The position numbers were made by a program, and so were the translations under genes. The notes under the pieces were generated by a model that had not been told where the DNA came from, searched no databases, and saw only the letters and a list, made by a program, of their open reading frames with translations. From Sparassis latifolia (taxonomy: Eukaryota; Basidiomycota; Agaricomycetes; Polyporales; Sparassidaceae), in assembly GCA_018466975.1 (NCBI GenBank), contig CM031563.1:2046001-2110000 (forward strand): DNA of 64,000 nt. The letters are read 5' to 3'. Shown piece by piece: positions 23,717-35,300 of the stretch; position 1 is the first letter of the stretch, and the number at the start of each line of letters is the position of its first letter.

Positions 23717-25946
23717 TTACAGATCATCCCTCTTATTATACCAATCTACGCTCGGCTTAAACCCTGCCAGATGGAGCTCCGCAGCGACCCTCTCTGCACC
23801 CTCCATGATGCGTAAGAAGTTGCGTCCTGTCAGACCAGCAAGTTCGAATCGGTTCCATCCACGTCGGTACATCTCCGCGATCTAGGCATAACAATTAATG
23901 TTAGCCTTACAGAATAGTGAATGGAAAGATAAAGAAGTTTACCAGGTCGGGGTACTTCGAGACGTCCTCAAGACCAACCGGAACAGTTCCAATACCGTCG
24001 AAGTCACTACCAATGCCGACGCTGCGAAAGGGGGACGGCACGTCAGCCGGGCATTATACGTTAATTATATGCGATTAACATACTGTGCTCTCCCGGTGAT
24101 GCTCGCAATGTGATCGATGTGATCAGCGAGAGCCTCAAGCGTTGCCTCGCCATTGCCCGCAACAAAATCCGGCGCAAAATTTACCTGGATAACCGTTAGT
24201 ATGGTATGAGAATATGGTGAAGCGCGAGTAAACCCACCATGATGACAGCATCGCTCAACCCGTCCGTGGTGCCAACCAGCTTTAGCACATCGTCGGGTAC
24301 ATTACGCGGGACATCGCGAACTGCACGGGCAGAAGAGTGTGACCAGATAACTGGGGCCTAAAAGCACCACGAAAAATAAGCGACCGAACCACCCAAACGC
24401 CAAGTCTCGCTGAAAGAGGGATGACTCGCCTTGGAATATTTCAAAACCTGCTTAGCGGTATCGTCGGATGTGTGACTGATGTCGACCAGCATGCCGAGGC
24501 GGTTCATCTCCGTGACGAGCGAGTAGCCAAGCGGACTGGTGGGTAATTAACACACAGGAAAACGCCTGCGCAGAGCGTCGTACCTCAAACCACCCCAGTA
24601 AGGTTCAATAGTCTTGGAAATCCCGCAAGAGTCCGCAAATGCGTTGTGGCAGCTATGCGTCAAGGTCATGTAGCGTACGCCGAGAGCATACATCTGCCTC
24701 AGCACTGCAATCGAGTTGCCGATCTGGTGCCCTCTGTAAGCGCATTTAGTGTACACCCCTAGTGCTGGCGAAAAGATAGATTACGAAAACTCACCCTTCA
24801 ATTCCGATTAAGCCTGCGATCTTTCCCCGGCTGATGGCTGACTTGACGTCATTCGATGTGAGTGCCAGCTCAAAAGTCTACCAACCGAAAGAAAATTATT
24901 CCACACATATTAGAAATGATGAGCAATGTGTGAAACTTACATCGGGATATTTGTCGATGAGCAGGTGCACGACATCGATCTGCTCGAGGGTATCTCTGTC
25001 CCGCATACTGAGCTGCAAGAGAGTTGGGTATGGCGAAGAACGACTTACCGAACGAGCCAAGTAGGGTTCATGAAGTCCTTACCTGGTCTCGCAGAACAAG
25101 GCATGTAGGTGGACCTGCAGCAGAACCATCAATACGCGTAGTCCGTTAAATTCGCGTCCAAAGGTGGAAGAATGAACGATAGCGCGGTAGAGTTGGCTTG
25201 TAGATGCACTTCAGCAACGAGTGCGCAACAGCAGTAGATTGGAGCTATGGATCATGTTGCTGGCATGACTAATAGCTTTTATCCCCAACTATATCGCACT
25301 ACGAATACTGTGGGGCGACAATCAACGGATTCATTCCAAGATTTGAGGAAGACCCTTCGCCGCGCAATGTTCACACAAGATAGCCATAATTACGGCTGGA
25401 AGACGAGCAAAAAGGGTGCGAAACGCACCAGAAGAATCCACCGACTCGTCCCTCTCTGAGTCGAGGAATGTCGACATGCCCGGGCATCCTCGAGTTCAGG
25501 TCGAATGCAGAAATATTGTTGGAGTAGCGTTCGCGGGTCAATATGGGAAGGTCTGTCACGCATACTATCAGTAAACAAACGATCTGGAAAGCGTTCAACG
25601 TACCTATATGCCCATCCTACATCACACTGTTGAGCTAAACGGAGGCGCGCACACGGATGACCCAACTCACAATTATAGGAGCACCATCCAATACGCGCTG
25701 CGCTGCCTGATTGGGGTCTTTCGGCAGCTGCCCAGCAAAGCGTCCGACTTTCTCCCAGAACACAACCATAGATACAAGGACGACGACGAAAGCTGCGGTA
25801 AGTATTGCATAGATGATGACGCGGATTGAGAGGACGTGTTGCCTAATGGATTCGTCGCTGGGACCTGGCTCGCCGCCGCCGTTTCCGTGGGCAACGTTGG
25901 CACTCGGAGAACCCAAGAGGGGTGCTTGTTCGTCCTCTGCGGACAT
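23717..25946 (-). CDS. membrane dipeptidase (peptidase family M19)
   Basis: Twelve exons encode 445 residues: 25946-25671, 25616-25604, 25552-25429, 25114-25049, 24995-24941, 24877-24795, 24733-24584, 24535-24430, 24357-24238, 24184-24084, 24021-23943 and 23881-23717. Residues about 43-63 form one membrane segment ([20 protein letters not shown]), making a type II anchored enzyme. Zinc ligands fit M19: [26 protein letters not shown] and [11 protein letters not shown], with [13 protein letters not shown] later. The family hydrolyses dipeptides. Exon 2 is only 13 bp, and the intron after exon 8 starts with GC (GGCGAG) rather than GT. The ATG chosen has an ACC context; an in-frame ATG 87 bp upstream is an alternative. 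Confidence 0.92.
24358..24429 (-). other. GC-AG intron in the dipeptidase gene
   Basis: The donor reads AAG/GCGAGT and the acceptor TTTTAG/GCC; splicing here joins YSK to APVIWSHSS in frame as in other M19 dipeptidases. No GT donor nearby preserves the frame. Confidence 0.8.
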
Positions 25947-26690
25947 GGTTGCAGAGACAGAGAGACAGTGGCTCGACACTGGCTCGACTGCCTCGGACAC
26001 AGTATTATAGGCAGCACGTGATCTGTGCGTCATAGCGCTCAGATCTAGATGTGCATCTTCGAATCTAACTACACTTGTGAGAGTGGTCTGCGGCACCGGC
26101 AAAGACGGTAGGCATAGTCGTGTGCATCGACCGTACTCAAAAAATATGGGCCTACTGTGACATGTAAAATCCGTCAAGGTGTAGTGTTAATACGCTGCGG
26201 CACTGTACTATAATCGGGCTCGAAAACACGACGGGGACGACTCTACAGTCGGAGCTCTGCTTGCGGGGTGCAGTGGTAAGTCGACTTAAACGTTGCTTGA
26301 AGTCGGGAGAGCTCGTTCGTTCGGCTACCGAATTGCCGACCGACGTGTGGGCGATTGGTAGCCTCGTGGCTGCGATATAGCAGGGGACGACATTATCGAA
26401 TACACCGCTGTGAAGCCCTCATGCTTAGGCGGTAGTCTATGCAATAAAATAATAGACAGTTCTACAGACGAGTGAACCAGTACACTTGGATTCGAGTTTT
26501 CCATTTACTACCGACCTTCGCGTTTCCCCGTGGGGTCTTACAGTATAGCGATTAAGTTATCCATGCCGGGAACCAGACAGAGAAAGAGGACCAATCCGCC
26601 ATCGTGCGTACAACGCAGCCCTCGAGGCTGTAAAATCGCCGTACCAAATCATTCAGAGCCACAGCCGCAGGCTGGGCTGACGGGGAGACC
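25947..26690. other. intergenic, dipeptidase upstream region
   Basis: No gene recognised. The dipeptidase frame stays open upstream to 26177 but without motifs, so it is treated as 5' UTR. Confidence 0.5.
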
Positions 26691-27949
26691 CTACGAGTAG
26701 ACGAGGAGCGCGTTCCCGGAGAATACGGCGTCGATACCCTCCTGCTCGACGCCGAGCTCGGCGAAGCACTCGCGCGCGAGCTCGTACCAGTCGCCGGCGT
26801 TGGACTTCGCTTGGGATGTCGTAGAGGGCGACGAGCCGAAGATGATGCGCTGGTAGCCGAACGCCTCTACGACTGGGCCAACTGCGCGGGTGAGAATTCA
26901 GGTGACCTTTTGTGACAAAGCGGAGGATAGAAGAAAGTACATACTGTACATTTTCAGCCTGCGTTTCCACTCGTTCCACTCCTTGCGGCTCTCTTCGGTG
27001 GGGAGGGCGTGGATGCGCCCCACGATGGCGGCAGGAAGTTGATGAAGACGTTGGAGCGCAACGAGATCGACGCGATGTGCAATTGATACTCGCGATATGA
27101 CGGGTGCGTCAGCAGCTTAACGATGGGCAGCGAGAGGTCGTCTGTCGGAGGGAGAATGTTCGCTGTCACATCACGACACACGTCAATACGGTCGCCACGA
27201 ACATCCGGAGACGTGAAGGGCACGCACATATGATGATTTTGCCCTTCGTCTCCTTGGGTTGTCCCTCGACGTATGGCGCATCGGTGCTCGTGAGCAATTC
27301 CTCCAGTGACTCTAACCCGCGCTCGCTCTCCCGAATGTTGCACTCTACATCGATATTCACTGTCAGGCCTTGAGAAAGGGTCCAGCCCAATGCACGCTTT
27401 ATCCCCGCATCACACTTGGTGAACACCATGGTAAACGCTATGCGCGGCTTCGACGAGTTCGCATTTGCGAGGTATAATGGGGGTTCGAATTCCTCATTAG
27501 CATTAGCATACGGGTCGAGGGGGGCGAGTACTGAGAGCACCGCGACACCAGACGATTCCGATGAGATTCTGGCACGGAACGACAACGAAAGATCTCAGCA
27601 TAGCGAATTCGTAGCACGTATAGGCAGGGACGCACTGCTTCAACGCCGTCTCGACCTCAGAGGGACCGTTACCATTCAGAGAAACAACTACGCCTTTGAG
27701 TTTGCTTCCGAGCGCCTGGCCCGCCTCCGCCTTCCACCGACTGAGATCGCCGTCGGGGGCGACAACGTGGGCGTCGACGACTTGTTCGGGGTGCACTGCG
27801 CTCGGGCTGGGAGGGAGAGGAAACCTATCGGACGAGCCACTGTTTGGAGGGGTGAAGGCGGAGAGCGGAAGGCGGGGCAGGGCCTGTGCGCCCTTGCGAC
27901 GGATGCCGACGCTGGGCGACGGGAGCGGTGGTGGGATAGCGGTGCTCAT
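26691..27949 (-). CDS. amidohydrolase-2-like TIM-barrel protein, one-base frame problem
   Basis: Four exons (27949-27636, 27568-27228, 27162-26945, 26881-26691) give about 354 codons. Visible blocks are VVDAHVVAPDGDLSRW, VAVLSVLAPLDPYANA, TKCDAGIKRALGWTLSQGL, LPIVKLLTHPSYREYQLHI, NVFINFLPPSW, GPVVEAFGYQRIIFGSSPS and ELARECFAELGVEQEG. They resemble fungal amidohydrolase-2 (TIM-barrel) proteins, with the terminal GSSPS strand. Within exon 3 the frame carrying NFLPPSWGAST must shift by one base near 27010 to reach EESRKEWNEWKRRLKMY; the total exon length is one base short of a multiple of three. Either a mutation, an assembly error or an extra tiny intron explains this. Substrate unknown. Confidence 0.72.
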
Positions 27950-28040
27950 TTCGTGCGGTGGAGTACAGAGAGGACTGATAAGTTTTGGGCAATGAAAGAT
28001 GGAAGATGGAAAGCAGTAGCGTAGATTCGTAGAGTCGCGG

Positions 28041-28046
28041 TATATA
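28041..28046 (-). promoter_or_regulatory. TATA-like box of the amidohydrolase-2-like gene
   Basis: TATATA on the minus strand about 92 bp upstream of the ATG at 27949. Confidence 0.4.
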
Positions 28047-29648
28047 GTCCTAGTCCAGGGCTTTCGGCGACTCGCATCTCTTCAACGGCCATCATCTCAC
28101 TGCCTCATATCTCCGGTAAGCACCCTTGAGGCCGACTCTTTCATTCCTGATATGTTCTCCGAGCTGTTGATCACAGTCTGCGCAACGATGTGTTGTTGCT
28201 ATGCGATTTGTTTTTCGAATGGGTACGTTTTTATCTGAAGACTTCACTCTCCATCTCCCCAGGGCTGCAGCCATTTTCTGCGAACAGATCCGCTGCTGCT
28301 GCATTCCAGCACCTTGATACGAGTGGAGGGGCAAGCAGTCCCGCAGGAAACGTCAAGATGTTTATGCCTCCATCACATCCATTACTTTTCGGATGACCTG
28401 GGCCAAGAGCTTCACGGGTTGTTGGCTGAATCAACCTCTTTCCATACCTCTGTGCGCACTTCTGGAGCCATGGTGGGCTTGAACAATCCCACAGGGTAAG
28501 AAAAACCTGTGTGCTGATGCTTGCAGTCTGCCAGTAGGCATACCAGGCGCTGAAGTAGAGTTTGATGTCTTCAGCTGGATTAGTGGTCCTCAGAGGATCA
28601 GGAACTCAACGAATCATGCTCCTCGGCCTCACCTGCTCTTGATACGCGCAGCACAGGGAAATTCCAACCGCTTGAAAGTTTTCACAGGCCGGCGCTCGCG
28701 CAGCTGATCCCGTCTTCGTTGTATTTTCTGTGCAGTCTCCTCACCCTCGAGTGCTTAGCGATGATGTCTATTGTTGCTTGGACACGATCAGCCATGGATC
28801 TCTGGATGACAATGCCAGGCTCGCTCGCATCATAGGTGAACTTGTGTGACCACAACGCCGGCGGCGCGTCACGGTCTATCTTTTCCCTCATCATGGAAGG
28901 CTTTCAATAAATGCTTGCGTGGATACGAAGACATCCGATGAAGAGGACATGATTATGAAAGTCGTCATTCGCATCTTTCCTACTGGGCCTGGAATCTCCC
29001 TAGCACTGTCTGCGTGTTTGGAAATTTTTTCAGTTCTTGTTGTCCTATTGCATCATATGTGCTGCCTGACCTCATCCGGTCCGCCTCCGTCACTACCTCA
29101 CCCGGTATCGGAGTTTTTTGACTGCAAAACCAGTATAGAGAGCAAGGACGAGTGCGCCTCGGCATACATATTTTCCCCAGGCACCACTCTTATCCTGGCT
29201 TTACCGGCATCCACTACCCCTCTCGCGAAACGCACCATATTGAATAATTATGCAACTCAACTCAACTGGTGTCTCTAAAGTCAGCTCTACCGGGCGGGCC
29301 CCGAGTCTCACGTACCTTCTCTAACAGGATGTTGCGGCCACTATCTCATCGGTCTGCGCTCTAGCCATGCCTACATATACAATTGTTGGTGCATGTTCCG
29401 CTGTGGTCCCGCTCCATCTCCGCCCACAGGCGTCAATCTCTTACAGTTAGAGACGCTACTGAATCCCCATCTCTCTCACCACAACGCCAACGTCATCATC
29501 TGCCCAGAAGGATCCATAACGTCCCGTTCTAAAGTAATATACGACAATACTCCAAATTACAGACATGCGGAAGTCGCAATATTTTTACCAAAGTCTATAC
29601 GTCTGCTTCCAGACACGAAGACCAGCAATTAACCGCTTGTTTAATTGC
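28047..29648. other. no assignable gene; protein-like fragments
   Basis: On the minus strand 28894-28682 reads MMREKIDRDAPPALWSHKF then YDASEPGIVIQRSMADRVQ, and 29165-28980 reads VVTEADRMRSGSTYDAIG then QQELKKFPNTQTVLGRF. These look like decayed coding sequence rather than noise, but no family is recognised and no exon chain could be built. The rest shows nothing. Confidence 0.35.
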
Positions 29649-31263
29649 TCAGTGCTCCGCGATCGAAGATGTAGTCAGTGTTGATACCGGTGGAACGCCG
29701 ATACCGTCCTGTGGATGGTGCAGTTTACGGTGAAGCCAGAGCGGGGGAGGCACGGCAGCTTGTGGCTGCTCTTTCACTGACGGCGGCGGCAGTTCTCTGA
29801 GTGACTCCCGAGAACGCTGCTTGATCACCTCAGGGGAGACAGCAGGCTGCTCCGGGGTCGGTTCCGATGCTACTGGTGGATGTATCACGATAGGCCGCGG
29901 TGGTGTCTGTTCCACAGGCTCAAGAACAACGCCCGGGACTCTTGGGTAATGTTCTTGGAATTGTCTTGTGGCTTCGACCCATCTCTGTGTGCGCTCGTTG
30001 CTCTGCAAACCGCCGTCAGGCTCGAACGCGTCAGCAGAAATGGGGGGCCGCACGCACCGGTGCGGTCATAAAGCTTTGACGGCCCACCTCCGAATCCATG
30101 AACCTATCGAACGCCTCGATTGCATACTTTCGCTCTAACGTGCGACCTTCCTCGAACCCTTCGTCGTAGCCTTCTTCTTGTCCAGCCTTCTTGCCCTCTT
30201 CAAAACCTGTAAGGCGGCCTGCGTTGTACCCCTCCGCCCGGCCAGTGGCGAATCCTTCTGCTCGACCGGCTTCAAAGCCCTCCGCATGGCCAGCCTCGAA
30301 GCCCTCCGTCCGCCCGTCCTCAAACCCGTCTTCGTGACCGTCAGAGTACCTCCTCCGTAAATCCAAGCGTCTCCCTTCTTCTCTGCCCTCTTCCCGCGCC
30401 TGGTGCTCCCTTAGTGCCTGTTGCGCCTTCCTGGCAACATCCCTCGCTTCTGCAGCGAGCTTCTCCGCCTCGAGCCGCAGCCGTTCCACACGCTGCGCCT
30501 CGCTTTCAGCCCTGCGTAACTCGCGTTCCGCCGTCTCTGCAAGCATCTGGTAGCGCTTGATCTCTTCTCTCGTCCGCGCGGCATCGAGTTCTGCCTGGTG
30601 TCGCGCGGCATCGGAGGTGCTGATGCGCGCGGACGCCTCGCGTGCGAGCGCCTCAGCAGTTCGCGCTCGGCCCTCGGCCTGATCTGCGCGCCGGTTCTCA
30701 TAGTCAAGCCGGTCGCCCGTGCTGCGCAGGAGCGCCTTGAGGTGATGCGCCTGCCGCTCCTCTTCGGCGAGCACGAGGGTGAGGATGCTCGAGGTGTCTG
30801 AGTCCTTCTCGCGCTTGTTGTGGTCTCGTTCGCGGTCCCGGTCACGCTCCCGGTCCCGATCACGCTCCCGGTCGCGGTCGCGGGGCTGGGTGGAGCCACG
30901 GCGCACCTTCTTGCGATGGCCCATGAGCGAGGAGAGGAGGATCGGGTCGTGCAGGAACTCGCTGAGCGGCGTCGGCGAAGCGGTCGCTTCACGGAGCTCG
31001 TGCATTATGTCGTGTCTGTGCACACATCGGTGAGTCGGCGGCGGCGCACAGGCGGGTGGTGCTTACGGAATATCGGAGCCATCGAGGCGCGGAGATGACA
31101 AGTACGAGGTGGGAGTCCTGCGCCCTGCAGGCGTGCCCGCAGGCGTAGGCGTCGACGCGGGCGGGCCAGACGGCGGCGCATACGGGAGCGACAATGAATC
31201 GGAAGTGGAGGGGGAGGCGGTGGCGACACCGGGCATTAGTGGTGGGGTGGGTGGAGGAAGCAT
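29649..31263 (-). CDS. coiled-coil protein with a 17-step Gly-X3 repeat
   Basis: Three exons (31263-31067, 31015-30058, 30002-29649) encode 502 residues, in frame. Order: a Pro/Ser/Thr-rich N-terminus (1-65), a block LSEFLHDPILLSSLMGHRKK, a run of alternating Arg-Asp/Arg-Glu dipeptides (about 107-135), then a long Ala/Arg/Glu coiled coil (about 145-275). Next comes a strictly periodic G-X3 tract with 17 glycines every fourth residue (about 285-355, such as GFEAGHAEGFEAGRAEGFAT). A Pro-rich tail ends in SIAEH. G-X3 tracts occur in Yae1/Lto1-type proteins (deca-GX3), but the other features do not match that family. No enzymatic motif. Function unknown; perhaps a basidiomycete-specific scaffold. 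Confidence 0.8.
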
Positions 31264-32327
31264 TAACGGGCACTCCGTAGGTGGTGCGTGGAGGGTACGT
31301 ACAAATAGTGTGGAGTACGATTAACCGCGCCATGTGTCCTCGTCTGGTGCGGTCGTAGGCTTGCATTAACGTTGAGATTGCGCAGGCTGCTTGCAACGTG
31401 TTTCGCGCATGGTGCAATTGTATGCGAGCTAATATTGCTAGCGGGACGGTTCTGGCAAGCGAAACCCCGGGAATTGGAAGCTATGCACCTAGCTAGACAA
31501 CATGCTCGCGATGAGTGTCCTATGGGGTAGCCTCCAAAGTCGTGTCAACTGAGCAGCACTTTGTGAGTCGTCAGTAAATTTTCAAAGCTTCATCAGTGGA
31601 CATAAAACTAAACAGCAGAGATCATCGCTCCAAAAAAGAATACGCGCACTCACATCTACACAAACTTACCCCATCACGATCGGACTCATGGACGCTGGGA
31701 GGTGGAAGAGTCACACATGCAGTCTCATGCATTAGAACGGGAAAATATCGCACATGCCTGCATCTCAGTTGGTCAAGTTATAACTTTTGCTGGTGTTTTC
31801 CGATAGTCATATTGACAACACCAGCCTATGTGGGCGACGGGAAGACAAGCCTGCCAGAGTTGACAACGACAAAGTTGTGGCCCAGTCATTCTGCCGCGAA
31901 GCTGTAATTTAATTCAAAGCCCACGAAGTTCGAAGAACAGAACGCCATTTCTCACGCCGATCGGAAGACTCGAGTGTGTATGGAGCACATCGTGAGAGGG
32001 ATGTTTCAAAAAAATTGAGACAGAGTGGTAAAGTATTCGAAATGCACCCAGACTAGTTTCGCAGAGTATGCTACGTTATTCCAGAGAAAAACTGGATTGA
32101 GAAAGCTTAGCAGCTGAACGTTGTGCCGGGTGCCACGTCAAAGCTCGGTCACCACGGTGGCGCAAGTGTGTAACGGGCGCTTATGATGACACTCTAGTGA
32201 CCGCGGTTCGCAGTTGAGCACGCTTCCGACCTCCATCTACATCCCGAGACTCAATCTTTCTTCTATCGTATTTGTTTGACTGCACATATCATTATCAATC
32301 TTCTTTAGGACCGGGAAGGACATTAAC
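31264..32327. other. intergenic between divergent genes
   Basis: About 1.06 kb between two divergent start codons, with no supported gene; it must contain both promoters. No repeated or palindromic element stands out. Confidence 0.55.
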
Positions 32328-35300
32328 ATGGAGCTCTCGCCTTATGGGCACAAAGCCGACGAGGAACAAGCCCGTCGACTCAAGCGAAGTAATCTCAAGG
32401 AACTTAACGTCAAGCAGGCAGGCGAACGTGCGTTCCCCATTGCCGTTATTGTACAATCGTTAGGCCTCATCCTCTTTTCAGAGCCGTCGAAGGCGCTCGA
32501 TTCGTCGCTGAAACGACACACCGCTCTAATCAAGCGGATTCGCCAGTCTTTGGGGACGGACAACCGTGACCAGGTCATCAAGGATATCGACACGCTCTCT
32601 CTCGAGAAGTACGTCGATGAAATTGCTGGCGCGATTGTGGAAGGCATCGTGCGGTGCAAGACAGAGAAGGACGTGTGGAGTGCCGTAGAGGTGCGTCTCG
32701 AGTCTGCATTCGCAGCCGGTGGGAAAGCGATAGACAACTATCATTATTCTTCGTCCAACCTTCGAATAATGTACGCCGCCTCGGCGAGCTCTGGCTGCAG
32801 CATGAAAGTCACCTCGATCGTGGGCTACTGCAGGTGTCGCTCCCGCGGTGGCTTTCGGCAGTTCATGCAAAGGATCTTTGAGGCGGTCTATCGTTTGCTC
32901 CACGCTGTATTTACCAGGACGCGCATTCTAACGCCCCGTCCGATCATCAGATCATATCGCTTCTGCATCGACGGTTCCCAAAGGCCTTCACGCCGGTGCT
33001 ACTGCCGCTGCTCTCCGCCGCGCTCGCGGTGCCACCGCGCGCAGCGTTGTCTGCAATGACCCCGGAGCAGCGGGAGAAGGAAGATGGCGCGCGTGTGGCT
33101 CGCCAGCGTCCCGTCCTACGCGTCTGTGCAGAGCTGGCGCTCGTTGGGATCATCAAGGACTCCCCAGAGCGCAGCGGCGGCGAATGGATCATGAAGGCTA
33201 TCCGAGATTTGGTGTGTCTCGTCTCGTCCTTGCGGTTTGTGTGTGCTGATGTCGTTTGATTTCGGTGCTGCGAGGCAGCTGTCGAATGACCCGTCGCTGT
33301 CTTCGCTTCCCTTGCTGTCGACGTTCCTTAAGTCGTTCTCTCGCCCGTACCTCGGGATCCTAGCTCCGGCGACCGCGAAGCAGATCTCATCTTCGGCGGA
33401 GCCGGGTACGTTGTCCTCGGCGACCACTAATGAGGCGAACGAGGCTGCGAACGACGCGTTCCCTCCGCTGGTGAAGGAGGAGGACGAGCTGGTGGAGAAG
33501 GATATCAGGGATCGGTTTAGGAAGATGTGTGAAGGCTACTTTGAGAACGTCGCGAAGAAGCTGGTGATCGAGCACAATGTGAGTAAATGTAACCGCCCGT
33601 TATGCCGTGGAGTCGCGCCTTACTGGTTTCTGCAGCGGTTACAAGAGCAGGATAGGCGCAATCATGAGGCTTACATCCGCTCTGGGGAGATATTCGAAGA
33701 CAGGCAGCAGGCGTATGAGAAGATGACGAAGGGATATGAGAAGCTGCTTGCAAGTTGCCAAAGGTAACGCGAGACGATTACTCTGATTGGTTCCGGAGCT
33801 GATGCGTCATGTAGTCTATCGGAGCTGCTGTACATGCCAATGCCCACGCTGAAGACGTCCTCTCAGAAGTCCGAGTCGATCCTGATCGGGACGAGCGCGG
33901 GCAGCAGCGTACTCGGCGGGGATGCAGATGAGATGACGGGCGGGAAATGGGAGGACGAGGAGGAGCGCCGGTTCTTCGAAGATACCCCGGACCTCAAGGA
34001 CTACGTCCCACGCAGCGTGCTCGGAATGGGTGAGGACGAGGACCGGGCGGAGGAGGGTAAAGAAGAGCGGGAGACGCGGGAGAAGGAGCGCGTGCTGGAG
34101 GAGATGCGCAGGCTTGATGAGGAGCTCGCGGGGTTAGACGGTAACGCGGGCTCTCCTGTCAACGGCTACGCGAAGCCTGCGGGCGAGGGTGCGGATGAAG
34201 GGGGTGGCTTAAAGGACGGGCAAGAGGTGTCAGGTAAGGACGAAGATGACGATGACAAGTGAGTGAAATTTGGAGACTCTAGAGTGTTAAATTGCTTATG
34301 CTATTGTGTACACAGTGCACCTACGCCTACTCCCGGATCGCCGAAAACGTCTCCCTCTACCACGCCCCAGCTCGCACCCCAAGGCCCATCGCAGCTCCTC
34401 ACAGCTCTCCTCACGCGACTCCCAGACGCGACCAATCGCACGCTCATCGACCAGGCTGCCGTCGACTTCGCCTTTCTAAATTCCAAGGCCTCTCGCAAAC
34501 GGCTGGTAAAGGTGGGTCGCTTGTGATCGTGCTTCGCTGCGCTACTGAATGAAAACCATGTACCCGCCGCCAGTTCATGAGCCAGACTCCGAAGAGCCGA
34601 ACAGACCTTCTGCCTCACTATTCGAGGTTGATCGCCATTCTGAACAGATATATGCCGGATATTGGTACCGAGCTCGTTGCCATTGTGAGTAAGCCTTTCT
34701 CTGTGGAATGGGTGCGCCCGTTGAAGCCTTGTCGTAGCTTGATGAGGAATTCCGGTACTTGCAGCGCAAGAAGAAGGTCGTCAACGAGTTGGCGGAAGTG
34801 AGGCTGAAGGTCGGTATCGCTCACTGTGTCATGTTTTGTTTCATGTAATGCTCATTAGCTGTGTAGAACATCACGTTTTTGTCCAACTTGACTAAATTTC
34901 GAGTCATACCACCACATCTAATCTTGCACATGTTCAAAGTATGCCTGGACGACTTTTCTGGCACGAACGTAGACAATGTTGCGTTATTACTGGAGGGCTG
35001 TGGCCGATTCTTGTTGAGGAGTGACGAGACTAAGGAGCCGTTCAGCAGAATGGTGTGTGTGTCCGAATCGTCTTATCATTTTCCGAGGAGTTCACGTTTA
35101 CCTTTGAATAGGTGGAGTTGATGAGACGCAAGCAGAGCTTGCAGCATTTCGATCAGAGACAACTCTTGTTGCTGGAGAATGCATATTATCAGGTAAAGAT
35201 ACACTATGATGATGTGATACGACTGATCCCCGAACTCATCATTCGATGACAGTGCAATCCTCCTGAGCGTACGGCCAGGCAAGCGAAAGAGCGCACGCCC

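Noticed and set aside
23840..23860. tRNA B-box-like AGTTCGAATC
   Set aside because: It lies inside dipeptidase coding sequence and no cloverleaf partner sequences surround it; no convincing tRNA was found in the window.
30779..31033. Plus-strand frame with a long Arg-Ser dipeptide run, like an SR protein
   Set aside because: It is the antisense of the RD/RE run in the spliced coiled-coil gene on the minus strand.
32526..32903. 125-codon minus-strand frame across UPF2 exon 2 and intron 2
   Set aside because: Shadow of UPF2 coding sequence extended by chance through the intron.
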